A stretch of 64,000 nucleotides of DNA from Colocasia esculenta (taxonomy: Eukaryota; Streptophyta; Magnoliopsida; Alismatales; Araceae): assembly GCA_014218235.1 (NCBI GenBank), contig CM024753.1, positions 184,674,348 through 184,738,347 on the forward strand, in the 5' to 3' direction. The notes below the pieces were generated by a model that saw only the letters and a list, made by a program, of their open reading frames with translations, was not told the DNA's origin and did not search any database. How positions within the stretch are numbered: the stretch's first letter is position 1; the number at the start of each line of letters is the position of its first letter. Below, piece by piece: positions 46,871 to 56,835 of the stretch. Both the position numbers and the translations under genes were made by a program.

Positions 46871-48438
46871 TAGACAAATATTGATGCTTTGAACTCACAT
46901 TGTTGTAGTGTGATGAATACTTACTTGATTGGCTTGTTTTCCCTTGGTTTATTCCCTGTGCTTAGACTTCATAGAAAATATGTTAGTAACTTTTATCATA
47001 GTTTTGTTAATCACCAAAATAGATGTGTAGTTTATTTAAATTACATGGGGATAACCTGATCATCAACAAGTCGACAGCCACTCTCTGTCTGAAAAGGTGA
47101 CAGGGTCACCGTCGCGTTCTCACAGAAGGCGACGCAAGGGCTATCGCCACCTGAAGGCGACACCCTGACTGTCGCGACCTGGGTCAGAAGGCTATGGCTA
47201 CCTGTCGCAATCCTGGTCGTGACAAGGGTATTGTCGCGACCACAGACAGAGGTTCAGATGACCATCATGGACTACCCACAACCCATGGGAAAAGCATGGT
47301 ATGAAGGCAACGACCACCCTGTCGCCACTAGAACGCGACAGGGTGTGGAGTCGCGTTCATACCAAAACACAACGGGTCGGGTTGTCACGATCTGGGTCGC
47401 GACCACTAACGTGTCACGACCACAGACAGGCACACCCGAGAGCCCCAAAACAAGGCCAAACTCCCAAATCTGGGAAGAACAAGGGGAGGGGAGCATGGAG
47501 AACGATGTAAACACATTCCATAGGCACAATCCACCCTCATTCACACCCATGCATGTCAAGGATATGCATCTACACTCCATAAACCTCACATGCAAGCATG
47601 AAACCCTCAACATGCCAAACCCCAATTCAAGCACATTGGAAGCACAAACCACGCATGCACAACCTAGCATGGATTCTAATGGCTTGGAGAAGGGGAATGG
47701 AGGCCCTAGCATGATAGAACTACCTCAAAATGAAGAGCCAACCCGTTGGGGTCTTCTTGTGTGCATGGCCACCTCCTCCTCGCTCCAAGCTCCATAAACA
47801 CGTCATCCATGAGCAAGGATCGTCTTACACGTCGGAGAAGGGTCATCAACATAAAGAGGAAGCCATGCCGAGGAAGAACGCCAAGCCAGGAAGGAGAACC
47901 ACCACCCACACACACAGTGGAGTCGGAGGGAGGGAGGAAGAGGAAGAAGAGGGAAAGAAAGGGGAAGATCTGCTGGCCTTGCACAAATAGGCTACGGATC
48001 TGAGAATGTGATAGCTTGCCTGTCGCGTTCACTTACTGAATGCGACTGTCAAACTATCGCTATCTCATGGTCCTAGTCAAACCAAACCAGTAGATCTGCC
48101 ATGCGTCGCCCATGCAATCCTGACAGCTTGAACGCGACACCTGACCTATCACCTTCATACTGTCAGCACTTGACACTTGTCCCATCTGTGCCGACAGCAA
48201 GATGACAAAACTGCATGCTAGGGATAGAAGGGTGAACGCTACAACATGTCTGTCACGTTCCTAACCAAAACGCGACAGCCATCCTGTCGCCTTCAGAAGG
48301 CGACATCTCGATACATCGCGACCTTCATCAGAAGGTGGCCGACCAAGGGAAGGAGGATGTTACAATCTAACCAACAAAAAAAATTGTCCTCGAAATTAAG
48401 GGTAGAACCTGGGGGACGAAAGCAAGCAAACATACCAG

Positions 48439-48795
48439 TCACTCAAACAAGTAAGGAAAATGCTCCCACATCTTGTCCTCGTGCTCCCACGTGGCCTTGC
48501 CACCAACGCAATTTTTCCAGACAACCTTGATGAGCGGGATCTGCCTCTTGTGCAACTACTGCACTCTGTGGTCCACAACACTGACCGAGTACTCTGGCAC
48601 TAACAGATCTGGAGCAACCTCTAACTGTAAGTAGTCCAACACGTGGGACGGATCTGGCATGTACCTCCTCAGCTGCGAAACGTGGAAGACGTTGTAAACT
48701 CCTACTAACTCGGGCGGAAGAGCCACCTGTACGCAACCTCGCCAACCTGCTCCAGAATGGGAAAGGGACCAACGAATCTCGAGCTAAGCTTGCCC
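48439..48795 (-). pseudogene. C-terminus of a gypsy pol with chromodomain (B lineage)
   Basis: Read from 48795 leftward on the minus strand: FPILEQVGEVAYRLALPP, VYNVFHVSQLRRYMPDPSHV, then the chromodomain part IPLIKVVW...TWEHEDKMWEHFPYLFE and a TGA stop (48439-48441). These are the hallmark C-terminal motifs of Tekay/Del chromovirus Pol. An in-frame TAG lies after RVQ (near 48553). A 'TTTCGAGGACAATTT' motif and then the LTR start TGTAACATCC follow. The rest of pol is displaced to the right of Copia2, beyond the window. Confidence 0.88.
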
Positions 48796-49059
48796 TGATG
48801 ATCAGTTTATCCCCATGTAATTTAAATTAATTACATATCTATTTTGGTGATTAACAAAACAATGATAAATGTTTAATCTAACAATTTAGTATGAGATTTT
48901 AAGCACAAGAAATAAACCAAGGGTAAACAAGAAAATCAACCATGATGTAAGTATTCATCACTCTACAACAATGTAAGTTTGAAGCATTATATCTGTCTAA
49001 GTTCATAACGATTTCTATGAAGATATAACAATTTTCTTACATTCATAAAGATTTCATAT

Positions 49060-49700
49060 TCGATAAGTGATCGCAATGATTTACCCTCACAACGATTTGA
49101 TAAGTGAGCGCAACGATTTGCCCTCACAACGATTCGATAAGTGATCGCAATGATTTGCCCTCACAACGATTCGATAAGTGATCGTAACGATTTGCCCTCA
49201 CAACGATTCGATAAGTGATCGCAACGATTTGCCCTTACAACGATTCGATAAGTGATCGCAATGATTTTCCCTCACAACGATTCGATAAGTGATCGCAACA
49301 ATTTGCCCTCACAACGATTCAATAAGTGATCGCAACGATTTGCTCTCGTAACGATTTCTTTAGTAATCGTAACTATTTCTTTAGTGATCATAACGATTTG
49401 CTCTCGTAACGATTTCTTTAGTAATCATAACGATTTGCTCTCATAACGATTCGATAAGTGATCATAACGATTTGCTCTCATAATGATTTGCTCGCGTAAC
49501 GATTTCTTTAGTAATCGTAACGATTTGCTCTCGTAACGATTTCTTTAGTAATCATAACAATTTGCTCTCATAACGATTTCTTTAGTGATCATAACGATTT
49601 AGTCTCACATCGATTTTCTAAGTAAGAATAACGATTTGATCTCTGTAATGATTCGATAAGTTACATATCGACTCTGTCACTGTAACGATTCATTAAGTTA
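49060..49700. promoter_or_regulatory. 37-bp palindrome array of the Copia2 LTR
   Basis: Units alternate TCGCAACGATTTGCCC (16 bp) and TCACAACGATTCGATAAGTGA (21 bp), at least seven nearly identical copies at 49080-49330, then TCGTAACGATTTGCTC variants up to about 49700. Low divergence in the first block suggests recent homogenisation. Confidence 0.8.
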
Positions 49701-50336
49701 CATAACGACTTGATCGCTGTAACGATTCGATACAGTAAATAACGGTTCGTTCACATTGTCTTTAACAACTTGACTATAACGACTCGTGCATCATGATTTG
49801 CTTATGAGCGCACAATGATTTACATGAATATCAACTCATTTGCATAACGATTTCATAAGTCATGCATATAACGATTTCGTGGAAAATAACGATTTGCCTT
49901 TCGAGCTGATTTTTGAATTTGTTGAAAAGTCAAAGTCTTCTCATATATCTTTTTGACAGCAATGCATTTATTACGATAGTACGTATCACTGCATGCATGC
50001 AGATGATATCTTCTATTCTCCTGCTTATTCGGTAGATATCTTTTTAGAAGAACAGAATGAAACTTCTATTTGTGTATAAAATCAATCTAACGTTGACTGA
50101 CCAGAGACAGCTTAGCTGTCTATTGTTTGATCTCGTAATGCGTGCAAGTCACTGACAGCACTCGTCATACAACGTTGGACAAAATAGAAGCCAAAGGATA
50201 TTACAGAAGATCTTCTCTCTTTACATGCATGAAAAGATAAAAGACTGTTGATTGGAAGCTTCCAAGGGTCAAGCAGTCTAACGTACACTTATGCATAGAG
50301 ACAACGGACACTCCAACGGCGAATTTCAAATGTTGA

Positions 50337-50346
50337 TATATATATA
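50337..50346 (+). promoter_or_regulatory. TATA box of the Copia2 5' LTR
   Basis: TATATATATA preceded by TGTTGA, at the same place as the TATA boxes of the Copia1 LTRs. Confidence 0.6.
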
Positions 50347-51027
50347 GAAGAATGAAGTTCGACAATTCAAGATAGTCAGAGAATAATAAGCTACAACGCC
50401 TTCAACCTTCTGCAAGCCATTCTTAGAGCCAAGCACAAACTCTCATTAGTTTTAGCTCTTGCTCTCGATGTTAAGTTCACATCTGTGTGAGAGCCTTTCA
50501 GTCTGAGAAGAGTCCTTGATTGTAGATCTCTTCTTCTTCTCAGTCCTTGCTTTAGATCAAGCAGTGTTCTATAAGCTTGATCTAGAGGCATCATCTCCTG
50601 ATCACTATTTCTTGAGTTGTTCCCTTCTGTTGTGAAGGAAGACCTGGTGGGATCCAGGGTGTGTCTTTCCCTTCGTGTTGAAGGAGGACCTGGTGTGGTA
50701 TCCAGGGGGTTGTAATTCCCTTCGGGTTGAAGGAAGACCAGCTGCGCCTGGGTGTAAGGGTCCTTAAGGGGGACTGTACCCTTGGTAGTAAAATCCTGTG
50801 ATTTTGCTCAGGGACTGGATGTAGGATTCCTAAGGAGAGGAGATTCGAACCAGGATAATTCCTTGTGTTGTGTGATTGTCTTTGTATGATTGCTGTTTAT
50901 CTTCACTATCACTAACATCCATCGAAGTGTATTTTGTGTGAACGTTTTGTGTACAGGGTTAGTAGACGAAGTTTTAAAGCCCCATTCACCCCCCCCCCCT
51001 CCCTGGGCTTGCTAGCTGGTCAACAAG

Positions 51028-51039
51028 TGGTATTAGAGC
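51028..51039 (+). other. Primer-binding site of Copia2 (one mismatch)
   Basis: TGGTATTAGAGC: the C-to-T change at the seventh base departs from the usual TGGTATCAGAGC found in Copia1, B and C. Confidence 0.85.
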
Positions 51040-51090
51040 TAGTCTCTTCAACAAAGAAAAAGATCCAACGATCTGAAGAGAAAAGATCAA

Positions 51091-52866
51091 ATGGCAGCTC
51101 AAGGAAACATTGAAGGTCAGTCTGTCAACCGACCTCCTCTCTTCGACGGTGAAGACTACACTTCCTGGAAGACCAGAATGGAGTACTTCTTGCAAGGATT
51201 TGATTTTCAAATCTGGTCAATCATAGAAGAAGGAGATCTCGTTGTCCTAAACTCAAGGCAGAATTGGACAGACAATGATAGAAAGAAGATCTCCCTCAAC
51301 TGCAAAGCTAAGAGTATCATGTGTTGTGCTCTTAGCAAGAAAGAGTTTAACAGAGTCTCAGCTTGCAAATCTGCAATGGAGATGTGGGAGAAGCTGAGAA
51401 TCACCTATGAAGGGACTGATAAAGTCAAAGAAATAAGAATAGATATACTAGTGGCTCAATATGAAAAGTTTCAGATGCAGCCTGGAGAATCTATAACCCA
51501 GATGTTTAGCAGGTTTACAGATATAACAAATGGGTTAGCTGGTCTTGGCAAGACATATGAAATTGGAGAAATGGTAAGAAAGATTCTAAGATCTTTACCA
51601 GTAGTATGGACTCCTAAGGTAATAGCTATAGAAGAGGCCAATGACCTAAAGAAGATGACATTGGAGAAACTCATTGGGTCCCTCATGGCCCATGAGATAA
51701 ACATGGAAAGATTAGGAGAGTCATCAAGCAAGAAGAAACACACCAATTCTCTCAAAGCAGCATAAGGCAGCTCTGAGGAACCATCAGAAGACGAAGACAG
51801 CAGTGAAAATAGTGAAGACGAAGAAGCAATGTTGTCTAGGAAACTACAGCGGATTTTGGCCAAGAAAAAGAAGTATCCATCTGGCAGACAATATTTCAAA
51901 AAGGGAAAGGATTTCAAGAAACCTGAAGCAAAGGACATCAAAAAGAATGAACCAACTTGTTATGAGTGCAAACGGCCAGGACACATCAGGGCAAAGTGTC
52001 CAAAACTCAAGAAAATTGAATTCAGAAAGAAGGACAGTTCAAGAAAGTTCAGAAGACATAAGAAGAAAGCCATGACAGCAGCTTGGGACAACAATAGTGA
52101 CTCGGACAGCGAGTCAAGCTCAACCAGTGAGGAAGAAGAAAAGGCTAACCTAGCCTTCATGGCAGACATCACAGAAAAGGTAACCTCTGACTCATCCTTT
52201 GATTCTTGCAATAATTCTAATTCAGATAAGTTAGAAGATGCTTTTAATGAATTATATGGTAAATATAGAGAAATATCTCAATTACTAAAAGTTAGTAAGA
52301 AAAATGTTACGTGTCTAGAGAATACCAATTCAGACTTCAAATCAGAAAATGAACAACTAGACAAGCAAGTCAATGAACTCAAAAGAAGAAATGAATTGCT
52401 ATGCGAAAATCTAAAAGATAAAAATGAACAAATAACATAATTAGAAAAACAAGAAAGTTCAGACGAACTAAAAAATGAAATCAAAATTTTAACATAAGAA
52501 AATGATAAACTATCAAATATCTTAGAAAAATTCACCAATGGTAAGAATTCTCTAATACTGAGAGGTGCTAGATGATCAAGAAAAAGGAAACATGGACTAG
52601 GCTATACGCCCCCAGATAATGAAGACACAACAGTATACCCTAAGACATATCCAACTCCAAAATTTGTACCTGAACAAGACATAGCATACAAAGCTAACCT
52701 TAAATATGTTGAAAAAGTAACTAGAACAACATGATGCAGTCACTGCAACAAACTAGGTCACAACAAGACTACATGTCCAACTAAATATAAAAGGTGGATA
52801 ATCAAAAAGAAAAATGATGATACTAACCAACCAGGACCCAAAAGAACTTGGGTACCTAAAGCTTAA
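51091..52866 (+). pseudogene. gag of Copia2, single frame with five stops
   Basis: The whole gene reads in one frame from the ATG at 51091 to TAA 52864-52866, about 591 codons, but has in-frame stops at 51763, 52438, 52495, 52573 and 52732. The N-terminal 224 codons are open and contain MEYFLQGFDFQIW, RVSACKSAMEMWEKL and SITQMFSRFTDITNGLAG. Zinc knuckles lie at 51958-51999 (CYECKRPGH) and 52735-52776 (CSHCNKLGH). Between the knuckles a Ser/Asp/Glu-rich segment is followed by a predicted coiled coil (LDKQVNELKRRNELLCENL). The stop at 52573 is a CGA-to-TGA change compared with Copia1, the sort expected from methylated-CpG decay. Confidence 0.88.
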
Positions 52867-55155
52867 TGTTTTTATTTCAGGGAAACCTTTGAGCATCCAA
52901 ATGGTATTTGGATAGTGGATGTTCAAGGCACATGTCAGGAAATAAAAACCTGTTTTCTCACCTCGAAGCTGAAGAAGGAACAGTCACCTATGGAGACAAC
53001 GGAAAAGGGACTGTTATTGGCAGTGGTTCAGTAAGCAGCAAAGGAAAAATAGTAATTGAAGAAGTTCTGTGCGTGAAAGGTCTGAAGCATAATCTCATCA
53101 GTATAAGCCAGCTTTGTGACAAGGGTCATCAGATAAAGTTTCAAGAATCCAAGTGCAGCATCATGAAGGATGGAGTAGTCATTTTTGAAGCCTACAGGGA
53201 AAAGAACCTGTACGTGCTATACCTTGAAGAATTAAAGGAGCAAGATATCTGTTTAGCAGCAAGCAAAGAGCAGTCAACTGAGCTGTGGCACAGAAGATTG
53301 GGCCATTGCAGTTTGGATGGTATGAAGAAGCTGATAAAGAGAAGCCTGGTGGAAGGTCTACCAAAGGTCAGCACAAAAATGGATGGTATTTGCATGCTAA
53401 GAGCTCCTTCAAATCAAAAACTATGGTAACCACCTCTAAACCCTTAGAGCTCCTTCATATGGACTTATTTGGGCCAATGAGGACTACGAGTCTTGGAGGA
53501 AATAATTTTTGATTCATTATAGTTGATGACTATTCCAGATTCACATGGGTCTCATTCTTGGAACATAAAGATGATACATTTGACAACTTTGTAAGTTTCA
53601 GCAAGAAAGTACAAAAGGATAAGAGATATAGCATTGATGGAATCCGATCAGATCATGGAGGAGAATTCCAAAATGAAAATTTTTTCAAGTTCTGTGAAGA
53701 TCAAGGAATTGAGCACAACTTCTCAGCACCGAGGACACCACAACAAAATGGGGTTACTGAGAGGAAAAATAGAACTCTATTGGACATGGCGAGAACAATG
53801 CTGTCAGAATATGATCTGCCAAGATACTTCTAGGCTGAAGCAGTGAACACAGCAAGTTACCTCATAAATAGAGTAATGATCAGGCCCATACTGAAGAAGA
53901 TAGCTTATGAGCTGTACAAAGGAAAGAAGCCAAAGATCAGTCACTTCAGGATATTTGGATGTCCTTGCTTCATCCACAACAACGGCAAACGAGATATTAG
54001 TAAGTTAGATGCCAAATCAGATGAATGCATCTTCATGGGGTACACTTCTAAACCCAAAGGCTATAGAGTATTTAATAAATACACCTTATTAATTGAACAA
54101 TCTGTGCACATTATCTTTGATGAGACTAATCCTTCCTTGAGAAAGGAAGAAAATAGTGATAATGACAATAAAGATGAATTGTCCGAAAAGCTAAAGAATA
54201 CATCATTTGAGGACAAAGAAGATCCACCTCTGGAAGATCTGCAAGAAAAAGAAATTCCACATCAAAACCTTCCAAAGGAGTGGAGATACAAAAGTGATCA
54301 CCCACTTGAAAATATAATTGGTGATCCAACTGTAGGGGTAAGAACAAGAGGTAATGTAATCCCTTGCGATTACCTAGCATTTGTTTCTGTAAGACCCGGT
54401 TTCCCGGCTTCCATCCGGTGTCGTGGGATGACTGGCCACTAACGCGTCCAGGCTGGGTGATGCGTTGGCATCACCTCGGGGGTGCCCGACGCGACAGTCA
54501 TCTGTGTCGTGGTGAGATTGTGGGTCGCGTGTTGGTCGCACCCTGGTTCTCCGTCGCATCTTGCTGTCGCGCCCGGTCAATGGGCCGCGACAGTGTTTTG
54601 TCGTGTTGCGCTGTCCGATCGTCTGACGCCTGTCAGGGTGGCAGGTGTGTCAGTACGGCTTGTTGCATTGTCGCGGCACCCGTGGGGGGCGCGTTCTTGT
54701 CGCAGTACGTTGACCCGTCGCGTTAAGGTTGCTAACGCGATAGGGTGGTCCGTCGTGTTCTGGGTGTTGGGGGCTTAAGGCGCAGGCCGGCTACCCCTTC
54801 CCCCTCTCTCTTCTTCTTCCCTTCTCCCTCTCCCTCCGGCGACCTCTTCCTCCCCTCTTCTCCCCTTTGTGTGTTTCAGGCGAGGAGGAGGGTCGTGCGT
54901 GGTGTCCCAGCGTCGTGGATCGCGCGTGGAGCGAGGAGGAGGTGTTCATTCTGACGAGAAGGGCCCTACAGGGTTCGGTTCTTCGTTTGAGGTAGGGATT
55001 TCTTGTGCCCTTCCCAATCTGGGTGGATCGGGAGTCCTCGGGGTTTTGTAGTTAGCTTTACAGCTTTCCCCATGCTCCCCTCCCCATGTGTGCATGTTTG
55101 TATGGTTCTGGGCGGCCCAGGATGGAGCATCCCTTGGTCTACCTCCCGACTGATG

Positions 55156-55347
55156 TCGCGGCCATGGTGCGCGTCGCAACATCAGTAGAGGCGTCGCCCC
55201 GGTCGGGCGCGACCTTATCGCGGCGCAGTTGGCAGTCGCGATAAGGGTCCCTATCGCGACCTAGTTTCCCGTCGCGACAGGGAGGCTGTCGCGACGCGCT
55301 GCCCCGTCGCATCAAGGCTATTTTCGCAGTGCCCTTCCCCGTCGCGA
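55156..55347. promoter_or_regulatory. TCGCGA array with 17-18-bp spacing, D2 5' LTR
   Basis: TCGCGA or one-change variants start at 55156, 55174, 55194, 55218, 55236, 55254, 55272, 55289, 55307, 55324 and 55342. From 55218 on the steps are 18, 18, 18, 17, 18, 17, 18. Several copies sit in GTCGCGAC. Equivalent positions in the 3' LTR (61754, 61772, 61790, 61807, 61825, 61842, 61860) have the same steps. Confidence 0.75.
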
Positions 55348-55555
55348 TGGCCTGTGGGGGTGTGACAGTGCCTGTGCTGCCTCGGGTGGTTTCTGTGGCC
55401 GGTTTGTGTGTCGGCGTGTGCCCCAGGGCAAGCTTTGCCTTTAGGACCTTCTAGTAGGGAACGCGGCAGGTTGCCTCCCTACGTTCAGTGACCGAAGGTG
55501 ACACCTTCGTGGCTGTGTCCTGGCAGCGGTGCCAAGAGGGTCACGTCTGTCTAAT

Positions 55556-55582
55556 AATCGATTGACACACGGTCAATCGATT
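55556..55582. repeat. 11-bp inverted repeat (hairpin), D2 5' LTR
   Basis: AATCGATTGAC, a 5-base loop ACACG, then GTCAATCGATT: perfect 11-bp arms. It lies about 200 bp after the TCGCGA array. The 3' LTR copy has the same arms and a different loop. Confidence 0.85.
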
Positions 55583-56823
55583 GTTAGCAGAGCGATGGGC
55601 TTTCTGTACTTATGGTAGTGCTCCGAGGTTTTGGCTCGCTCGTGCATGTTTGCTTGGCCGATGACCCTTTTGAGGGTCCGTGCATGCCTCTCGCTTGCTG
55701 GGCTTGTCGTATGCTACAAGCCAGCGGTTTGGCATGGTTCTTGTTGTGCTGCCCCGCCTATTCGCCCGGTGCTTGGCACTTGAGGGCTTGTCCCATTCAG
55801 AGGTTGTCTCCGTTTCCTGGGACCCCCATCCTTGGGAGCCCGTTAAGGGAGGTATTCGGGCTACGAGCGTGCTCGAATTGGCAGCCCACGTGAGCGGACT
55901 CTGGAGCTGAGGGGAAAACGAGGTTTGGACAGCGGCGATGAGTCGTTTGTAGAGCTCTCTTGTCTAGGTCTGGGACGCCGAGGGGTTCATAGTGCTTTCC
56001 TGGCCCAAACCAGACAGTCCCTTGTCTCACTGCCTCTCTCTGCGTTGGTTCCAGAGCCACGTAGTGGTGTCAAGCGTGAGGCCGCAGCTTGGCCAGGCTG
56101 CGGTGTTGTGTGTGTTGTGTGTTCTATGGTGGCTCTGTCTCTCCCTTGCGCGGGGGTGGAGGCAGGAGCTAGGCTAGCGAGCAGAGCGTGTGGACTACGG
56201 GTCCCCCTCTTGGATGCTAGCGGCGGTGGCTTGGTTGTTGTTGTTGTGATGACGTTTCCTCGCGACGTTCCGAGTGTTCCTCGTTGCCCGAGCTGCACGG
56301 CGGTTACAGCCTGGCTGTGTCTAGTCTCTGTGGGCATCGTTGGTCTGGCCTTGGGTAGACCCACGTTTCTGGTGGTTCCCGCTCGGTGTTCTCTCGGCTC
56401 CATGGTTCCGTTTGTGGGTGCCAGTCCGTGGTGGCATCGGCGTGTATTGCTTCCCGACCTTACGGTGTATCCGGGGTCCGGGGTGGTTCTGCTTGTGGGC
56501 CCTCGACCTTGTAGAGGTCTGAGGTGGCCGTGCTTGCGGTGAGACGTCGTTCTCACTTGGTTGTTCCGTGGTCTCGGTAGGTATGTTGAGCACTGCTTCC
56601 GCTTTGTGCCCGACTCCGTTGGTTTCTGCGGGAGTCGTGTGTGTGCCACGACCTTGGTTGGTGGTCGAGGCATTGTACTGTTCTCTTCCGCTGCTTAGTA
56701 GTACCATGCTGTAGGTGTTCCTCGCTTTACAGCTTTCTAGTGTAGTTTCCTATTTTCGGAGTTCTTGCTGCTCTGGCTGGTGAGGGACTGGTAATCCCTA
56801 CTGGGCGAGTGTGGTCGTTACAG

Positions 56824-56835
56824 TGGAATCAGAGC
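56824..56835 (+). other. Primer-binding site of D2 (one mismatch)
   Basis: TGGAATCAGAGC, one base after the LTR. It differs from the initiator tRNA-Met site TGGTATCAGAGC at the fourth position. Confidence 0.85.

Larger units (their letters stand above)
21601..47065 (-). repeat. Solo Copia LTR H, split by elements C and Copia1
   Basis: Real LTR sequence is 21601-21843, 31527-32032 and 45622-47065, 2193 bp together, which equals the family's LTR length (2.15-2.23 kb). The plus ends are TGTAGCTAGCCC and GATCATCA (minus start TGATGATCAGG, as in Copia2). The TSD is ACAAG at 21596-21600 and 47066-47070. The landmarks appear in reverse order: G-run next to the left end (about 21614), a minus-strand TATA (TATAAATA near 31945), and the 37-bp array at 46000-46870. 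Having one LTR between matching TSDs shows loss of the rest of the element by recombination. Confidence 0.9.
20422..48364 (-). repeat. LTR of element B, split in two by a 25.5-kb nested insertion
   Basis: The plus-left end is TGTAACGACCCC (20422) and the plus-right end is GGATGTTACA (48364). Only 20422-21600 and 47071-48364 belong to it (2473 bp together); the rest is solo LTR H and its contents. The left side joins PBS and gag, while the right side joins a pol C-terminus, so this one LTR serves as 5' LTR of one element and 3' LTR of another. The R/U5 part shares blocks with the D2 LTR, such as the 'tcggggtatgcccc' element (20676-20700) and the terminal GGTCC...GTCGTTACA. Around 47110-47420 it is rich in GTCGCG/ACGCGAC motifs. 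Confidence 0.85.
48796..51025 (+). repeat. 5' LTR of Copia2 (2230 bp)
   Basis: Ends TGATGATCAG and CTGGTCAACA. It has the array at about 49060-49700, a TATA box and a C-tract (50990-50999). The overall plan equals Copia1's LTR, with substantial divergence outside the array. The open frames inside are incidental. Confidence 0.9.
54388..56822 (+). repeat. 5' LTR of D2, with a deletion near its 3' end
   Basis: Matches the 3' LTR closely up to 'ggtaatccctact' (about 56800), then jumps to GGGCGAGTGTGGTCGTTACA. The 3' LTR has about 390 more bases at this point, including the 'tcggggtatgcccc' block and the terminal ATCCGTGGGTGGCG block. Loss is more likely than gain, because D1 and B share those blocks. 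The missing part lies where R and U5 are expected. Confidence 0.88.

Noticed and set aside
47219..47797. 192-aa plus-strand frame as a host gene
   Set aside because: It lies within LTR B, antisense to the element, without homology that I recognise; probably chance.
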